In this document: positions 18,855 through 28,272 of the stretch, in pieces
Position numbering within the stretch: position 1 is the stretch's first letter
Layout of the letters: every line of letters starts with the position of its first letter
DNA from: Rhodanobacter sp. OK091
GTDB taxonomy: Bacteria > Pseudomonadota > Gammaproteobacteria > Xanthomonadales > Rhodanobacteraceae
DNA: 64,000 nucleotides
NCBI RefSeq assembly: GCF_900142825.1
Contig: NZ_FRCH01000001.1
Coordinates: 1,240,001-1,304,000, forward strand
Reading direction: 5' to 3'
Notes under the pieces: model-generated
What the model was told of the DNA's origin: nothing
What the model saw: only the letters and a program-made list of their open reading frames with translations
The model's database searches: none
Made by a program: the position numbers and the translations under genes

Positions 18855-20203
18855 GAACGCCCCTGGCGCGCGGCCAGCAAGGCTTCGATCGCCTCGGCCT
18901 CTTTCGGCATCGCCGCGGTAAGCACCTCGTTGCCGTCGCGGGTCACCGCCACGTCGTCCTCGATGCGAATGCCGATGCCGCGCCAGCGCTCGGCCACTGT
19001 GCGATCGTCCGGCGCCACGTACAGGCCCGGTTCCACCGTCAGCACCATGTCCGGTTCGAGCAGGCGCGACTCGCCGCCGACCCGGTAGTCGCCGACGTCA
19101 TGCACGTCCAGCCCCAGCCAGTGGCCGGTCTTGGCCGGAAAGAAGCGCTGGTAGCTGCCCTCGGCGATCGCTGTATCGGCATCGCCCTTGAGCAGGCCCA
19201 GCTGGCACAAACCCTCGGTGAGCACACGCACTGCTGCCGTGTGCGCCCCGCCGAACGGCCGGCCGGGCCTCACTTCGTCGATCGCCGCCAGTTGCGCGGC
19301 CAGCACCACTTCGTAAAGCGCGCGCTGCTCGCGGCTGTAGCGCCCGTTGAGCGGAAACGTGCGACTGATATCGGACGCGTAGCAGTCCAGTTCGGCACCC
19401 GCATCGATCAGCAGCAGGTCGCCGTCGCGCAGCGACGCGCGGTGGCTCTGGTAATGCATCACGCAAGCATTCGGGCCACCGGCGATGATCGGCGCAAACG
19501 CCGGCACCGCGCCACTGCTGCGCATTACGCGCAGCAGCTCGGCTTCGACCTCGTACTCCAGGCGACCGGGCGTAGCGACCCGCAACGCCGCCAGATGCGC
19601 ATCCACCGCGATCGCGGCTGATGCGCGCATCAGCTTCAGCTCCGCACGGGACTTGTACAGGCGCAGGTCGTGCAGCAGATGGCCTAGCGCCACGAATTCC
19701 TTCGGCACCACCCCGCCGCCGCGCAGCTGCCGCAGCTTGCGCATCCAGCTCAGCAGGTGTGCATCGAACTCCGGTTCGCGGCCGAAATGGCAGTACACGC
19801 GGCCGCGACCCTCGATCATGCCGGGCAGGATGTCGTCGATGTCGTCGATCGGAAACGCGTCGTCCATGCCATAGCCGGCGACGGCCTGCTCGGTGCCGAT
19901 CGCCTGGCCATGCCAGCGTTCGCGCACCGGGTCACGTTCACGGCAGAACAGCACGGCTTCGCCATGCTTGCGACCCGGCAGCAGCGCCAACACTGCATCG
20001 GCTTCGGGAAAGCCCGCCAGATAATGGAAATCCGAATCCTGCCGGTACGGCCACGCCGCATCCGCATTGCGCATGCGCTCGGGCGCGGCGGCAACCAGCA
20101 GCACGGCGTCTTCGCCAGCCATCTGCATCAACTGGCGGCGACGCCTTGCGAATTCGTCCGGCGTGATTGCCAGCGCCGCCAGATTCGGTGCGCTGGGGAT
20201 CAA
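18851..20203 (-). CDS. pepP: Xaa-Pro aminopeptidase (PepP)
   Basis: Family M24 metallopeptidase that removes N-terminal residues preceding proline. The product is 450 residues from a TTG start at 20203 that overlaps the ygfB stop (TTGA); no ATG lies near the expected N-terminus, which reads ITPDEFARRRRQLMQMAGED, like other PepP proteins. Metal ligands appear in order: LIDAGAELDCYASDISRTFP, KTGHWLGLDVHDVGDY, LTVEPGLYV and GIRIEDDVAVT. A longer open frame continues upstream on another path through ygfB and is an artefact. In related bacteria ygfB-pepP precedes ubiquinone genes; here pepP runs convergently into cydX. Confidence 0.92.
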   Translation of the reverse strand: MIPSAPNLAALAITPDEFARRRRQLMQMAGEDAVLLVAAAPERMRNADAAWPYRQDSDFHYLAGFPEADAVLALLPGRKHGEAVLFCRERDPVRERWHGQAIGTEQAVAGYGMDDAFPIDDIDDILPGMIEGRGRVYCHFGREPEFDAHLLSWMRKLRQLRGGGVVPKEFVALGHLLHDLRLYKSRAELKLMRASAAIAVDAHLAALRVATPGRLEYEVEAELLRVMRSSGAVPAFAPIIAGGPNACVMHYQSHRASLRDGDLLLIDAGAELDCYASDISRTFPLNGRYSREQRALYEVVLAAQLAAIDEVRPGRPFGGAHTAAVRVLTEGLCQLGLLKGDADTAIAEGSYQRFFPAKTGHWLGLDVHDVGDYRVGGESRLLEPDMVLTVEPGLYVAPDDRTVAERWRGIGIRIEDDVAVTRDGNEVLTAAMPKEAEAIEALLAARQGRS

Positions 20204-20763
20204 TGCACGGTGCCGCTGGCAGACGGGTCGTGCGCGGTGCATTCGGTGTGCAGCAGCATCGCGGCGACGCGTATGAACTCCTGCACTTCGATCAGCGCGT
20301 CCTCGTCTTCGGCCTCGTTGCCGAAATCGAACGACGAAGCAGCGACCGTGCCAAGGTCGCGCAGGATTTCCTGCGCCTCCTCCGACAACTGCGCATGCGC
20401 CGCGGTGCCGGCCAGGCCAAAACCGCCGAGGAAACCGCGGCACCAGTCGACCATCGCTTCGGCACGTTCGGTCAGCGGCCGATCGTCGGCCGGCAGCAGC
20501 GGTTCGAAGCCCAGCTCCGGATCGGCCAACTCGGCTTCGCATTGCCGGGCCAGCTGTTGCAGCAAGGCTTCGTCGGCCACGCTGGGATCGGTAGCCTCGC
20601 CATCGAGCTGCAGCGCGGCCAGCACCGAGGTGCCGCGCAGCGAGCCGCCGCCAGCCAGATAGCCGCACAGCGAGCCGTGCAATTCGCTGGCTTCGGTACC
20701 CAGGCGCAAGCGCATGATCAGCGCGTCGATATCGTCGTGGCCTACGGGCCCGGCAGCCGTCAT
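20200..20763 (-). CDS. ygfB: YgfB/UPF0149 family protein
   Basis: UPF0149 (YecA/YgfB-like) protein of 187 residues. Family signs include the N-terminal ELHGSLCGYLAGGG, the central WCRGFLGGFGLAG and a C-terminal acidic segment followed by QEFIRVAAMLL. The molecular role of the family is not firmly settled here. A strong ribosome-binding site (GAAGGAG) is seen 7 bases before the ATG. The gene is upstream of pepP with overlapping stop and start codons, as in many gammaproteobacteria, and divergent from the zapB-like gene and zapA. Confidence 0.93.
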   Translation of the reverse strand: MTAAGPVGHDDIDALIMRLRLGTEASELHGSLCGYLAGGGSLRGTSVLAALQLDGEATDPSVADEALLQQLARQCEAELADPELGFEPLLPADDRPLTERAEAMVDWCRGFLGGFGLAGTAAHAQLSEEAQEILRDLGTVAASSFDFGNEAEDEDALIEVQEFIRVAAMLLHTECTAHDPSASGTVH

Positions 20764-20861
20764 GGCGGTACTCCTTCAGGGGATGCCCGCCAGTTTAATG
20801 CAGCTGCCGCGCCAGCCGCCGATCTCTGCTGACAGCCGGCTGATTTCCGCCAGCGTCCTGT

Positions 20862-20874
20862 TATAGTTTCGTGC
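20862..20874 (+). promoter_or_regulatory. -10 box of a probably leaderless promoter
   Basis: TATAGT at 20862-20867 is a good -10 hexamer; the -35 region is weak. Transcription would begin about 7 bases later, at or within one base of the ATG at 20875. No ribosome-binding site fits between, so the transcript may be leaderless. Confidence 0.45.
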
Positions 20875-21114
20875 ATGAGCACGCCTGATCCCGTTCAGTC
20901 CACCCACGTCCACGACGAGCTGGTTGCGTTGAGCCAGCAGCTGGACCGGTTGCTCGACACCGTACGTCGGCTCACCGAGGAAAACCGCAGCCTGCGCCAG
21001 AGCCAGGAGCAGTTGTCCGGCGAGCGGGCCGGTTTGATGGCGCGCAACGAACAGGCACGTAGCCGTGTCGAGGCGATGATCCAGCGGCTGAAATCGCTTG
21101 AAAACAACGGTTGA
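20875..21114 (+). CDS. TIGR02449-type (ZapB-like) small coiled-coil protein
   Basis: A 79-residue, highly charged, almost entirely coiled-coil protein (LSQQLDRLLDTVRRLTEENR, then SLRQSQEQLSGERAGLMARN). Proteins of this kind immediately upstream of zapA in gammaproteobacteria are grouped as TIGR02449 and resemble ZapB in form. A role with ZapA in cell division is inferred from the neighbourhood. The frame ends in a TTGA shared with a possible alternative zapA start. Confidence 0.85.
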   Translation: MSTPDPVQSTHVHDELVALSQQLDRLLDTVRRLTEENRSLRQSQEQLSGERAGLMARNEQARSRVEAMIQRLKSLENNG

Positions 21115-21122
21115 TAGAAACC

Positions 21123-21431
21123 ATGTCCAGTAGTGAACCGGTCGCCCTGCGACTGATCGACCGCGAATTCCTGATCGCCTGCGCACCGGAAGAGCGCGAT
21201 GGCCTGCTCGAAGCGGCCGGTTTTCTCGATCGCAAGATGCGCGAACTGCGCGCGAACGCGAAAGCACCCAGTTTCGAGCGGCTGGCGGTGCTGACCGCGA
21301 TCAGCGTCACGCATGAATTTCTCACCTTGCGCAAGCAGCACGACGGTCAGGACCGGCGCCTCAGCGACAGCCTGGCCACATTGCGCAGCAAGCTGGATGC
21401 AGTGCTCGAGAGCGATGCGCTGAAGCGCTGA
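21123..21431 (+). CDS. zapA: Cell division protein ZapA
   Basis: ZapA binds FtsZ and bundles protofilaments at the division ring. The 102-residue product begins MSSSEPVALRLIDREFLIAC, typical of the family (V-x-[IL]-x-[IL]-x-[DG]-[RK]-[ED]-[FY]), followed by a helical region with LLEAAGFLDRKMRELR and LAVLTAISVTHEFL. I chose the ATG at 21123; a TTG at 21111 overlapping the previous stop would add four residues. The gene is followed by 6S RNA and fau, the arrangement seen in E. coli and many gammaproteobacteria. Confidence 0.93.
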   Translation: MSSSEPVALRLIDREFLIACAPEERDGLLEAAGFLDRKMRELRANAKAPSFERLAVLTAISVTHEFLTLRKQHDGQDRRLSDSLATLRSKLDAVLESDALKR

Positions 21432-21526
21432 ATGACGGTGTCGATGCGCGTTGCCGCGCCGTTCGATGAACCACGACTGTAACTCCGCAGTGGCACATTG
21501 CCCGGCAAACGCCTAAAATCGGCCTC

Positions 21527-21716
21527 GGCGTTTTCTGCGATGTGCGCCAGCACACTCTTACATTTGCCTTGTTCCTAAATACGGCCCCGGGTCGGCTTCA
21601 CATCGGTTGTTGTGCATGTCCGCCACGTGCGGAAAGCCTCGAGACCATGTAGCTCTCCCACCTGATCCATCTTGGATCAAGGTCGTTTGGTGGGCAGCGG
21701 CATCGCGGTTGACGCC
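21527..21716 (+). ncRNA. ssrS: 6S RNA
   Basis: Small regulatory RNA that mimics an open promoter and sequesters sigma-70 RNA polymerase in stationary phase. The location between zapA and fau is the conserved one. The ends pair: GGCGT and TGCGATG at the 5' side complement CATCGCG and ACGCC at the 3' side. Inner segments ATACGGCCCCGGG and CTTGGATCAAGG resemble the 6S central-bubble flanks and 3' stem. A -10-like TAAAAT at 21514-21519 sits about 8 bases before the predicted start. Exact ends are estimates, good to perhaps 5 bases. Confidence 0.9.
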
Positions 21717-21833
21717 ACTTCATTCCCCACCCGGTCGCCGTCGATGACGGCGACCGGGCTTGACGAAGACAGTAGCCATTCGCTCGCAGCGACGTCCGCC
21801 GGGCGCGCTTTTTTGACGGGAGACGCGCGACAC

Positions 21834-22465
21834 GTGGACGCTACCGCCCAACGCCGCGAGCTGCGCCGGAAGCTGGCCGAACGCCGCCGCGCCCTGACCC
21901 CGCCCGAACGCATGAGCGCCGCGCAAGGCCTGCGCCGCAGCCTCGAACAATTGCCCGAATATCTCACCGACGCACGCGTGGCCGGCTACTGGGCCAGCCA
22001 CGGCGAACTGCCGCTCAATCTGGTGATTCCGCCACTGGCCGCCCGCGGCCAGCAGTTTCTGCTGCCGGTGATCGGCCAGGGCAAGCATCTGCGGTTCGCG
22101 CCGTGGCAATCCGGCGACGGGGTGCAGCCGAATCGTTACGGCATCCCCGAGCCGAGCGAACCGAGCGAAACGTTCGAGCCATTCCAGCTCGACCTGGTGT
22201 TCGTGCCGCTGCTGGGTTTCGATCGCCGCGGCCATCGGCTCGGTCACGGTGGCGGCTACTACGACCACAGCTTCGCGTTCCTCAACGAGCAGATGCGACC
22301 GACCGAACCGCTGCTGGTCGGCATCGCCTATTCCTTCCAGGAATTGCCACGGGTGGAAGAGGAAGCGTGGGATGTCCCGCTCGACTTCGTGGCGACCGAG
22401 CGCGAGCTGATCGACTGCTCCGGCATCGACAGAGACGGCACCGATCAAGGCAGCAAGGCAGGCAT

Positions 22466-22469
<4 letters not shown>
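21834..22469 (+). CDS. fau: 5-formyltetrahydrofolate cyclo-ligase
   Basis: Converts 5-formyltetrahydrofolate to 5,10-methenyltetrahydrofolate using ATP, salvaging a folate storage form. The family motifs are the N-terminal RRELRRKLAERRRALTP, the substrate/ATP site RYGIPEPS, and the signature VFVPLLGFDRRGHRLGHGGG followed by YYD. The start is uncertain: the GTG at 21834, after GGGAG, gives 211 residues, closest to the usual length; an in-frame ATG at 21744 would give a longer N-terminus. Downstream of 6S RNA, as expected for fau (ygfA). The stop overlaps the EVE gene start in ATGA. Confidence 0.93.
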
Positions 22470-22918
<449 letters not shown>

Positions 22919-22981
22919 CTTGAGTCAGCTCCGCGCGCGATCCATCCACTGTCCAGACCACCTCTTCCCGGAACCGATGTC

Positions 22982-23641
22982 ATGAGCAACGCCAACGACG
23001 GCACCGTCAACCAGAAGCGCCAGGCCGGTGAGGCCGCGATCCGCTATATCGAGGACGGCGCCATCGTCGGCGTCGGCACCGGTTCCACGGTGGCGTATTT
23101 CATCGACGCGCTGGCCGACCTGAAGGACCGTATCCAGGGCGCGGTATCCAGCTCGGAGCAGTCCACGGCACAACTGAAGCGATTGGGCATTCCGGTGCTC
23201 GATCTCAACAGCGCCGGCCCGCTGACGATCTACATAGACGGCGCCGACGAGTGCGATCCGTACAAGCGGTTGATCAAGGGCGGCGGCGCGGCGCTCACCC
23301 GCGAGAAGATCGTCGCGGCGGCCAGCGAGAAGTTCGTCTGCATCATCGACTCCAGCAAGCGGGTCGACCTGCTCGGCAAGTTTCCCGTGCCGATCGAGGT
23401 GATCCCGATGGCGCGCAGCCTGATCGGCCGCGAGATCGTGAAGCGTGGTGGCCAACCGGTATGGCGTGACGGCGTGGTCACCGACAACGGCAACTGGATC
23501 ATCGATGTGCACGGCTGGCAGATCGCCGACCCCGCCGCGCTGGAGAGCGACCTCAACCAGCTGCCTGGCATCGTCACCGTCGGCCTGTTCGCACGACGTC
23601 CGGCCGATGTGGTGCTGATCGGCGATCAGTTGATGGCTTGA
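22982..23641 (+). CDS. rpiA: Ribose-5-phosphate isomerase A
   Basis: Interconverts ribose 5-phosphate and ribulose 5-phosphate in the pentose phosphate pathway. The 219-residue product (E. coli 219) carries [15 protein letters not shown] near the N-terminus, the catalytic region [40 protein letters not shown], and the C-terminal [18 protein letters not shown]. All are diagnostic. A 63-base spacer separates it from the EVE gene; it is followed by two nested inverted repeats that likely terminate transcription. Confidence 0.97.
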   Translation: MSNANDGTVNQKRQAGEAAIRYIEDGAIVGVGTGSTVAYFIDALADLKDRIQGAVSSSEQSTAQLKRLGIPVLDLNSAGPLTIYIDGADECDPYKRLIKGGGAALTREKIVAAASEKFVCIIDSSKRVDLLGKFPVPIEVIPMARSLIGREIVKRGGQPVWRDGVVTDNGNWIIDVHGWQIADPAALESDLNQLPGIVTVGLFARRPADVVLIGDQLMA

Positions 23642-23651
23642 CCGACCGTAC

Positions 23652-23720
23652 GCGGGGGTTTTATTCGACCCTTGGCATGTGCCCCCGCAGGAAAGGCCGC
23701 TTCGGCCATGCGGCCTTTCC
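23652..23720. terminator. Hairpins between rpiA and the convergent small gene
   Basis: An 11-bp perfect stem, GGAAAGGCCGC (23690-23700) with GCGGCCTTTCC (23710-23720), has a 9-base loop and works on both strands. A weaker stem of GCGGGGG (23652-23658) with CCCCCGC (23682-23688) precedes it. There is no long T run, so termination strength is uncertain. Confidence 0.6.
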
Positions 23721-23742
23721 CTAGCCATGCAGCATAGGTCGC

Positions 23743-24018
23743 TCAGTGCAAGGCCGCTTTCTGCATGGCCACCTGCGCCGCAAATGCGCCGGATATCGCA
23801 TCGCCGGCCTTAGCGTTGCCGAGCAGGACGCTGTAGACCGCATCCAGTTCGCCATGCAGCTGCTTCTTCGCGCTCGCGGACAAGCCGCCGTTCTGGATCG
23901 GTCCGTGCGGGACGATCACGTCCCACAATGCCGGATTGCGCAGCGCCGCGAGTGCGGCGATACCGTACTTCTCGATCATCCCTTCCAAAGTCAGGGCAAC
24001 TTTCTTTTGCGTAGCCAT
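23743..24018 (-). CDS. Hypothetical 91-residue protein
   Basis: I do not recognise a family. The product reads MATQKKVALTLEGMIEKYGI, then AALAALRNPALWDVIVPHGP, and an Ala-rich helical C-terminus; no signal peptide or membrane helix is seen. A clear ribosome-binding site (GGAGG) lies 8 bases before the ATG, which supports a real gene and this start rather than the longer frame. It stands alone between the convergent rpiA and clcA-like genes. Confidence 0.7.
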   Translation of the reverse strand: MATQKKVALTLEGMIEKYGIAALAALRNPALWDVIVPHGPIQNGGLSASAKKQLHGELDAVYSVLLGNAKAGDAISGAFAAQVAMQKAALH

Positions 24019-24157
24019 GATTACCTCCAAGCGCGCACCATGCGCGATCCGGCACACGCTACGCCAAACGATTCCGTGCTTGCAGTAGCCATCAGGCCTA
24101 GGCCTTTGCTCCGATGCTCTGCGCAGTATCTCGTCGCCCACGAAGGCATCGGAGGCG

Positions 24158-26062
24158 TCAGCCGGCCGGCTTGATCGGACGCTTCACCACGCGCCCCTTG
24201 CGGAAATGCAGATAGCGCCCGGACTGACGCGCCTCCTGCAGGCGTTGCCCATGCGCGGCGAGAATGTCGCCGCGAGTGAGGATCCCGACCAGCATATGCG
24301 GCGCCTCATCGCCCACCACGATCAGGCGGCCGACGTTGTGCGCCACCATGTGATCGGCCGCTTCGCGCAGCGAATGGCTTTCCTTCACCACGATCGGCTC
24401 GCGCAGCACCAGCTCGCCCAGAGTCAGTGTGTAGTGCCACTGCGGATCCAGCAGGGTGCGGCGAGTGAGCACGCCGCGCACGTGACCCGCTTCGTCGATC
24501 ACCGGATAGCCTTGATGCTGCATATCGGGCAGACCTTCGTCGAACCAGCGCCGCACTTCGGCCAGCGTCTGCGTGGTGCGCAAGGTCATCACCTCATGTG
24601 TGCAGGCATCGCGCACCACCACCTGATCCAGATAGTCGGCGACGTACTCGGCCGGCACACGCACACCGCGACGGGCGATCTTCTCGGTCATGATGGTATT
24701 GCGCATCAGCAGAGCGGAAATCAGATAGGCCGCGGTGCAACCGCCGAGCAGAGGCAGCAATCCGGCCGACTGGCCGGTGGTCTCGAATGCAAACACCACG
24801 GCCGTCAGCAGCGCACGCGCGGAGCCGGCGAAGATCGCCGCCATGCCGACCAGCGCGGCAATGCGCGGGTCGATGCCGAACTGCGGCGCCAACGCAGCGA
24901 TGCCCAGGCCGAGCAACGCGCCCAGCGCACCGCCGATGGTGAACAACGGCGCCAGCGTACCGCCGGACGTACCGCTGCCTAGCGCGATCGACCACGACAG
25001 GAATTTCATCACGCACAGGAACGCCAGCGCCTGCAGAGTCAACTGGCCGGACACGATATTCTCGATGTTGCTGTAGCCCACGCCCAGGGTCAGCGGCGCG
25101 AAATAGCCGACCACGCCCACCGCGACGCCGCCGATCGCCGGCCACCACATCCAATGGATCGGCAACTTCTCGAACACGTCCTCGATGCCGTAGACGATCC
25201 GCGTCACGCCCACGCTGACCAGGCCGAGCAAGGCGCCGATGCCGACATACGAAAGCAGCGCCAGCAGACCAGGCGTCGCCAGCGTGGGCATCGCGAACAC
25301 CGGTGCCGAACCCACCGTGGCATAACGCACGCCGGTTGCCGCGACGGCGGCCAGCGCCACCGGAATCAGCGAACGCGGACGCAGCTCGAACAACAGCAGT
25401 TCGATCGCCAGCACCACCGCCGCAATCGGTGAGCCGAACACCGCCGCCATGCCGGCCGCTGCGCCAGCCGCCAGCAGCACCTTGCGCTCGGCGCCGGTCA
25501 CATGCAGCAACTGGCCGACAAATGAACCAAGCGCTCCACCGGTGGCGATGATCGGACCCTCGGCGCCGAACGGGCCGCCGGTGCCGATCGCGATCGCGGA
25601 CGAAACCGGCTTCAGGAAAGTGATTCTCGGCGGGATCTTCGACTCGTTGAGCAGTACCTGTTCCATCGCTTCCGGAATGCCGTGGCCGCGGATCGCGCGC
25701 GAACCCCAGCGCGCCATCACGCCGACGATCAGGCCGCCGATCACCGGCACCGCGATCACCCACAGACCCAGATGGTTATCGGCCGGCGAGCTGAATGCCG
25801 TCGACACCCGGCCGTAGAACGCCAGATTCGTCACCAGCCCGATCAGCGCGGTGAGCATCCGCGCGATGAAGGCCGCTGCGACACCGAGCAGCACCGCCAC
25901 CGTCGTGATGCGCAACACCCGACGATCCACCAGGGTGGAGCGTCGCGGCATGCGGGTGGCGTCGAGCGTCACCCCAAGCGAAGGCGACAGCGGCAACGCA
26001 TCGGTACTGCCTTCTAGCCGCACGTCGGCATGCCCGACAGCGTTTTCGGTTTCGGACGTCAT
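24158..26062 (-). CDS. ClC-type chloride channel/transporter with CBS domains
   Basis: Integral membrane ClC protein (634 residues). After a cytoplasmic lead of about 45 residues come multiple membrane helices with the family motifs GHGIPEAM (variant of GSGIP), GGPFGAEGPII, in which the gating/transport glutamate is kept (GxEGP), and GSGTSGGTLAPLF. The C-terminus from about residue 480 holds two CBS motifs (VMTLRTTQTLAEVRRWF, LREPIVVKESHSLREAADHM) that may bind adenine nucleotides. The acidic filter residue suggests a chloride/proton antiporter or channel, not distinguishable here. It is alone in its transcript. Confidence 0.93.
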   Translation of the reverse strand: MTSETENAVGHADVRLEGSTDALPLSPSLGVTLDATRMPRRSTLVDRRVLRITTVAVLLGVAAAFIARMLTALIGLVTNLAFYGRVSTAFSSPADNHLGLWVIAVPVIGGLIVGVMARWGSRAIRGHGIPEAMEQVLLNESKIPPRITFLKPVSSAIAIGTGGPFGAEGPIIATGGALGSFVGQLLHVTGAERKVLLAAGAAAGMAAVFGSPIAAVVLAIELLLFELRPRSLIPVALAAVAATGVRYATVGSAPVFAMPTLATPGLLALLSYVGIGALLGLVSVGVTRIVYGIEDVFEKLPIHWMWWPAIGGVAVGVVGYFAPLTLGVGYSNIENIVSGQLTLQALAFLCVMKFLSWSIALGSGTSGGTLAPLFTIGGALGALLGLGIAALAPQFGIDPRIAALVGMAAIFAGSARALLTAVVFAFETTGQSAGLLPLLGGCTAAYLISALLMRNTIMTEKIARRGVRVPAEYVADYLDQVVVRDACTHEVMTLRTTQTLAEVRRWFDEGLPDMQHQGYPVIDEAGHVRGVLTRRTLLDPQWHYTLTLGELVLREPIVVKESHSLREAADHMVAHNVGRLIVVGDEAPHMLVGILTRGDILAAHGQRLQEARQSGRYLHFRKGRVVKRPIKPAG

Positions 26063-26145
26063 CGATTTGCCGCAGGGTAAAGCCGGAAATTTTACGCTGG
26101 CGGGTTGAGGAACCGAAGAGGCAGGTTTTTGCGAATGGTGGCTTG

Positions 26146-27165
26146 CTACTGCCTGGGCTCAGTGATCCGCAGTTGGGGTTTGCCCGCCAGAGATTTGAGC
26201 GGGAAATAGGCCCGGTGTGTAGCTTCGTCCACCGCCACCACGTGGGCGTTCGGACCCAACACACCCGAGGCCAGCGGACGAACGGACTGCCCCTGCACAT
26301 GGAATATCGAAACTTCTCCGGACTCGCCGGCCACATACAACCAGCCGAGGCCGCGATCGAACGCCAGCACATCCGGATCCTTGGCGACATCGAATGTGAA
26401 TACCAGTCGTCGGTTGATGAGGTCCACCACGATCAGCTTGTTGTTGTCCTCGCAGGCAATGAAAGCCAGATGCATGGCGGGATCAATATAGAGACCGTGG
26501 TTGCCCTCTGCTCCCGGCAGATCCATCCGGCTGATCACTTTGTCGGTGGCTGGGTCGATCTCCACCAACTGCTTGCGGGTCTGCACGTTGGCGAAAATAT
26601 GCTTGGACGCGGGATCGTATTGCGTGTTGCCCACTTCACCACCCAACGGGATGGTCGCCACCCGTGTGTTCGTGCGCACGTCGATGACTGTGTCGGTGCC
26701 GCCATGCTCATCGGACACATACAGTTTGTGGACCTCCGGGGCATAAGCCATGCCGTCGGGATAATCGCCCGCCGGCACGCGTGCCGTGATCTTCAACGTG
26801 GCGGGATCAATCGCCACGACTTCATCGGTGCCTGTGGCCGAGGCATAGAGTTGCCCCAACTCCGGCACGAACAGGACTCCATGCACATGGCTTACGTTGG
26901 GCACATCCGCGACGACCTTTTGGGTCTGCGTGTCGAACACCGTGACCAAGCTGTCGCCAAGGTGGGCCAGATAAAGGCGATGGGCAGCTGGGTCGAGACT
27001 GGCGTAATCCCAACGGGTGGTTCCACCGGTCAAGGGTGCATCGGCCACCGTGGCGAGCGGGAGGCGCCCTGTCGCTGGACTGCTGCACGCGCTGGTGGCG
27101 GCCACGAACAGCACCGGCGTGAACACCGCAGCCCAGCGGCGTCTCGAAGTCAATTGCGAGGCCAT
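26146..27165 (-). CDS. YncE-like beta-propeller lipoprotein
   Basis: Exported protein of 339 residues. The N-terminus has Arg-rich positive charge, a hydrophobic stretch and a lipobox (FVAATSAC), so it is probably a lipoprotein. The body is a run of about 40-residue beta-propeller repeats of the YVTN/YncE type: DSLVTVFDTQTQKVVADVPN, TDEVVAIDPATLKITARVPA, HGGTDTVIDVRTNTRVATIP and similar. A GGGAGGA ribosome-binding site precedes the ATG. The gene is divergent from chrB, sharing 135 bases, so it may be co-regulated with chromate resistance; the ligand is unknown. Confidence 0.88.
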   Translation of the reverse strand: MASQLTSRRRWAAVFTPVLFVAATSACSSPATGRLPLATVADAPLTGGTTRWDYASLDPAAHRLYLAHLGDSLVTVFDTQTQKVVADVPNVSHVHGVLFVPELGQLYASATGTDEVVAIDPATLKITARVPAGDYPDGMAYAPEVHKLYVSDEHGGTDTVIDVRTNTRVATIPLGGEVGNTQYDPASKHIFANVQTRKQLVEIDPATDKVISRMDLPGAEGNHGLYIDPAMHLAFIACEDNNKLIVVDLINRRLVFTFDVAKDPDVLAFDRGLGWLYVAGESGEVSIFHVQGQSVRPLASGVLGPNAHVVAVDEATHRAYFPLKSLAGKPQLRITEPRQ

Positions 27166-27264
27166 GTCGTCCTCCCGGAAACCTGCTGATTCGCCAAATG
27201 ATCGAGGCTCGGCCTGACGAGGGGCTTAGCACCTGCTGCCGGGTCGAGCGGCCCCAATCTCATG

Positions 27265-27293
27265 TTGTTATGACTATGACAGAAACGTAATAT
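27265..27293 (+). promoter_or_regulatory. chrB promoter with near-palindromic operator candidate
   Basis: TTGTTA (27265-27270) and TAATAT (27288-27293) are separated by 17 bases, a good sigma-70 match. The transcription start would fall at about 27300, so the chrB ATG at 27301 may be leaderless. The imperfect palindrome TGTTATGACTATGACA (27266-27281) covers the -35 and spacer and could be the binding site of ChrB itself, which is a known repressor in other chr operons. Confidence 0.5.
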
Positions 27294-27300
27294 TCATGAC

Positions 27301-28272
27301 ATGCCTTGGAACCAAGCCACCTGGGTCATGCTGGTCGCCTCGTTGACAGGGCGCAGTCCCAATCCGCGCATGCGTCTCTGGCGCGCCCTCAAAGCCGCAG
27401 GTGCGGCAGCCATCCGGGATGGCGTTTATGTCCTCCCCTCCAATGAAGCGAGCTGGTCCTTTCTCCGCGTCCAGGCGACGGAGGTGACGGAAGCTGGTGG
27501 TTCAGCCCATGTCATCCCGTTCACTGCGGCCGATGGCGGGCAGGAAGCCGAACTTCGCCAGGCCTTCGATCGCACGGCGCTTTACGCCGAAAGTCTGGAA
27601 CGAGTGACCCGACTGAAGACCGACCTGCCCGGCTTGTCAGAGGTAGACGCGCGCCGGCAACTGGTCGCATTGCGCCGGGAGTTGGCAGGGATCGCGGGTG
27701 TGGATTTCTTCCCGGGACCGGCACGGAATCAGGCGGAAGGCGCGCTGCGCGACGCAGAGCAGGCGGTCAATGCCCAGTTCTCCCCCGACGAACCACACGC
27801 CACCAAAGGGACAATCACCCGTCGGAACCTGGCCGACTATCACGGCCGACGTTGGGCGACGCGGCGCCATCTCTGGGTGGATCGCGTCGCCTCGGCCTGG
27901 TTGATTCACCGTTTCATTGATCCCGCTGCCCAGTTCCTGTGGCTGGCCAGTCCCGCCGATTGCCCTGCCGATGTGCTGGGATTCGATTTCGACGGTGCCG
28001 CTTTCACTCATGTGGGACCGCGAGTCAGCTTTGAGGTGCTGGCCGTCAGCTTTGGCCTGGACCACGATCCCGGCTTGGTTCGCATGGGTCGCCTGGCGCA
28101 CTACCTCGATGTGGGCGGCGTGCCCGTGGCAGACGCTGCCGGATTTGCCAGTGTGATGACGGGCGCCCGCGCCCGCCGCGGCGACGACGATGACGGCCTG
28201 CTGGCCGACATCGGTACGGTGCTCGATTGCCTGTATGCCGCCTACCTCGATATCCCTGGAGAACTCTCATGA
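27301..28272 (+). CDS. chrB: ChrB, chromate-responsive regulator
   Basis: ChrB proteins sense chromate and regulate the chr operon. The 323-residue product opens with MPWNQATWVMLVASLTGRSP and contains MRLWRALKAAGAAAIRDGVYVLP, typical of the N-terminal domain. The C-terminal domain begins RRHLWVDRVASAWLIHRFID and has PRVSFEVLAVSFGLDHDPGL, both family hallmarks. The strong promoter places the ATG nearly at the transcript start. It leads a five-gene run ending in chrA and its stop overlaps the next start in ATGA. Confidence 0.93.
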   Translation: MPWNQATWVMLVASLTGRSPNPRMRLWRALKAAGAAAIRDGVYVLPSNEASWSFLRVQATEVTEAGGSAHVIPFTAADGGQEAELRQAFDRTALYAESLERVTRLKTDLPGLSEVDARRQLVALRRELAGIAGVDFFPGPARNQAEGALRDAEQAVNAQFSPDEPHATKGTITRRNLADYHGRRWATRRHLWVDRVASAWLIHRFIDPAAQFLWLASPADCPADVLGFDFDGAAFTHVGPRVSFEVLAVSFGLDHDPGLVRMGRLAHYLDVGGVPVADAAGFASVMTGARARRGDDDDGLLADIGTVLDCLYAAYLDIPGELS

